The notes below the pieces were generated by a model, which had not been told where the DNA came from, did no database searches, and worked only from the letters and a program-made list of their open reading frames with translations. DNA of 5,849 nucleotides. Source: Pseudomonadota bacterium. Lineage in GTDB: Bacteria; Desulfobacterota; Desulfovibrionia; Desulfovibrionales; Desulfovibrionaceae. Position numbers and translations under genes: made by a program. This document shows positions 5,707-5,849 of the stretch, one piece after another. Numbering within the stretch: position 1 is the stretch's first letter; each line of letters starts with the position of its first letter. The stretch is from positions 1-5,849 of the forward strand of contig JAEXTU010000353.1 of the NCBI GenBank assembly GCA_023453335.1, given 5' to 3'.

Positions 5707-5849
5707 GGGTTTCCTTGGATTCCGGCCCGCTCCCGCCACGACAGGGCGGCAATGCCGGTGGCTGTTGCCTTGGCCCGGCAATGTCGCGTAATGGAGGGGG
5801 ACACTGGGACCGGGGCTTGGCCCGGAACCCGGCGCATGCGCTTCCTGCG

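Noticed and set aside
5747..5783. Direct repeat CGGCAATG (5747-5754 and 5776-5783) upstream of the response regulator
   Set aside because: Eight bases, two copies, no symmetry or spacing typical of a known operator; expected often enough in such DNA.
5791..5849. Rightward frame open to the window end (ATG at 5791 or 5836)
   Set aside because: No Shine-Dalgarno at either ATG, no promoter and fewer than 20 codons visible; cannot be told from chance.

Overview
The window is GC-rich DNA of ordinary bacterial gene density, with strong GC bias at third codon positions. The order nifU-nifS-cysK-cysE, next to a bacteriohemerythrin and a response regulator, suggests a sulfate-reducing deltaproteobacterium of the Desulfovibrionaceae type. 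This assignment is inferred from gene content and style and is not proven by the sequence.

Layout. Positions 83-277 (+) hold a 64-residue zinc-ribbon protein of unknown function, preceded by a short leader. Positions 315-383 hold two strong hairpins in the space between this gene and the leftward operon, probably a shared termination region. Positions 382-4286 (-) are one tight operon, transcribed right to left: nifU (Fe-S scaffold), nifS (cysteine desulfurase), cysK (cysteine synthase) and cysE (serine acetyltransferase). Its junctions are a 4-nt start/stop overlap, an 8-nt gap and a 13-nt gap. Positions 4287-4411 hold the probable nifU promoter, a CRP/FNR-like inverted repeat and a tiny possible leader ORF. 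Positions 4412-4819 (-) encode a single-domain hemerythrin with its own probable promoter at 4887-4916. Positions 4921-5670 (-) encode a receiver-PAS response regulator without an output domain. Positions 5671-5849 are upstream DNA of the regulator; apart from a weak promoter candidate I see nothing convincing there.

How the genes fit together. CysE activates serine to O-acetylserine and CysK adds sulfide to make cysteine. NifS strips the sulfur from cysteine as a persulfide, and the three-domain NifU uses it to build Fe-S clusters. The operon therefore links sulfide assimilation to Fe-S cluster biogenesis, which suits an anaerobe rich in Fe-S proteins. The 'nif' names reflect family membership; nothing here indicates nitrogen fixation. 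The hemerythrin binds O2 or iron and may serve oxygen handling, but its link to the operon is only positional.

I see no mobile element, CRISPR array, tRNA or rRNA. Most of the window is well-known metabolism. The points most worth checking are a four-cysteine cluster inside the serine acetyltransferase, a shifted metal-ligand histidine in the hemerythrin, the receiver-PAS protein that ends at the PAS boundary, and the regulatory region upstream of nifU.
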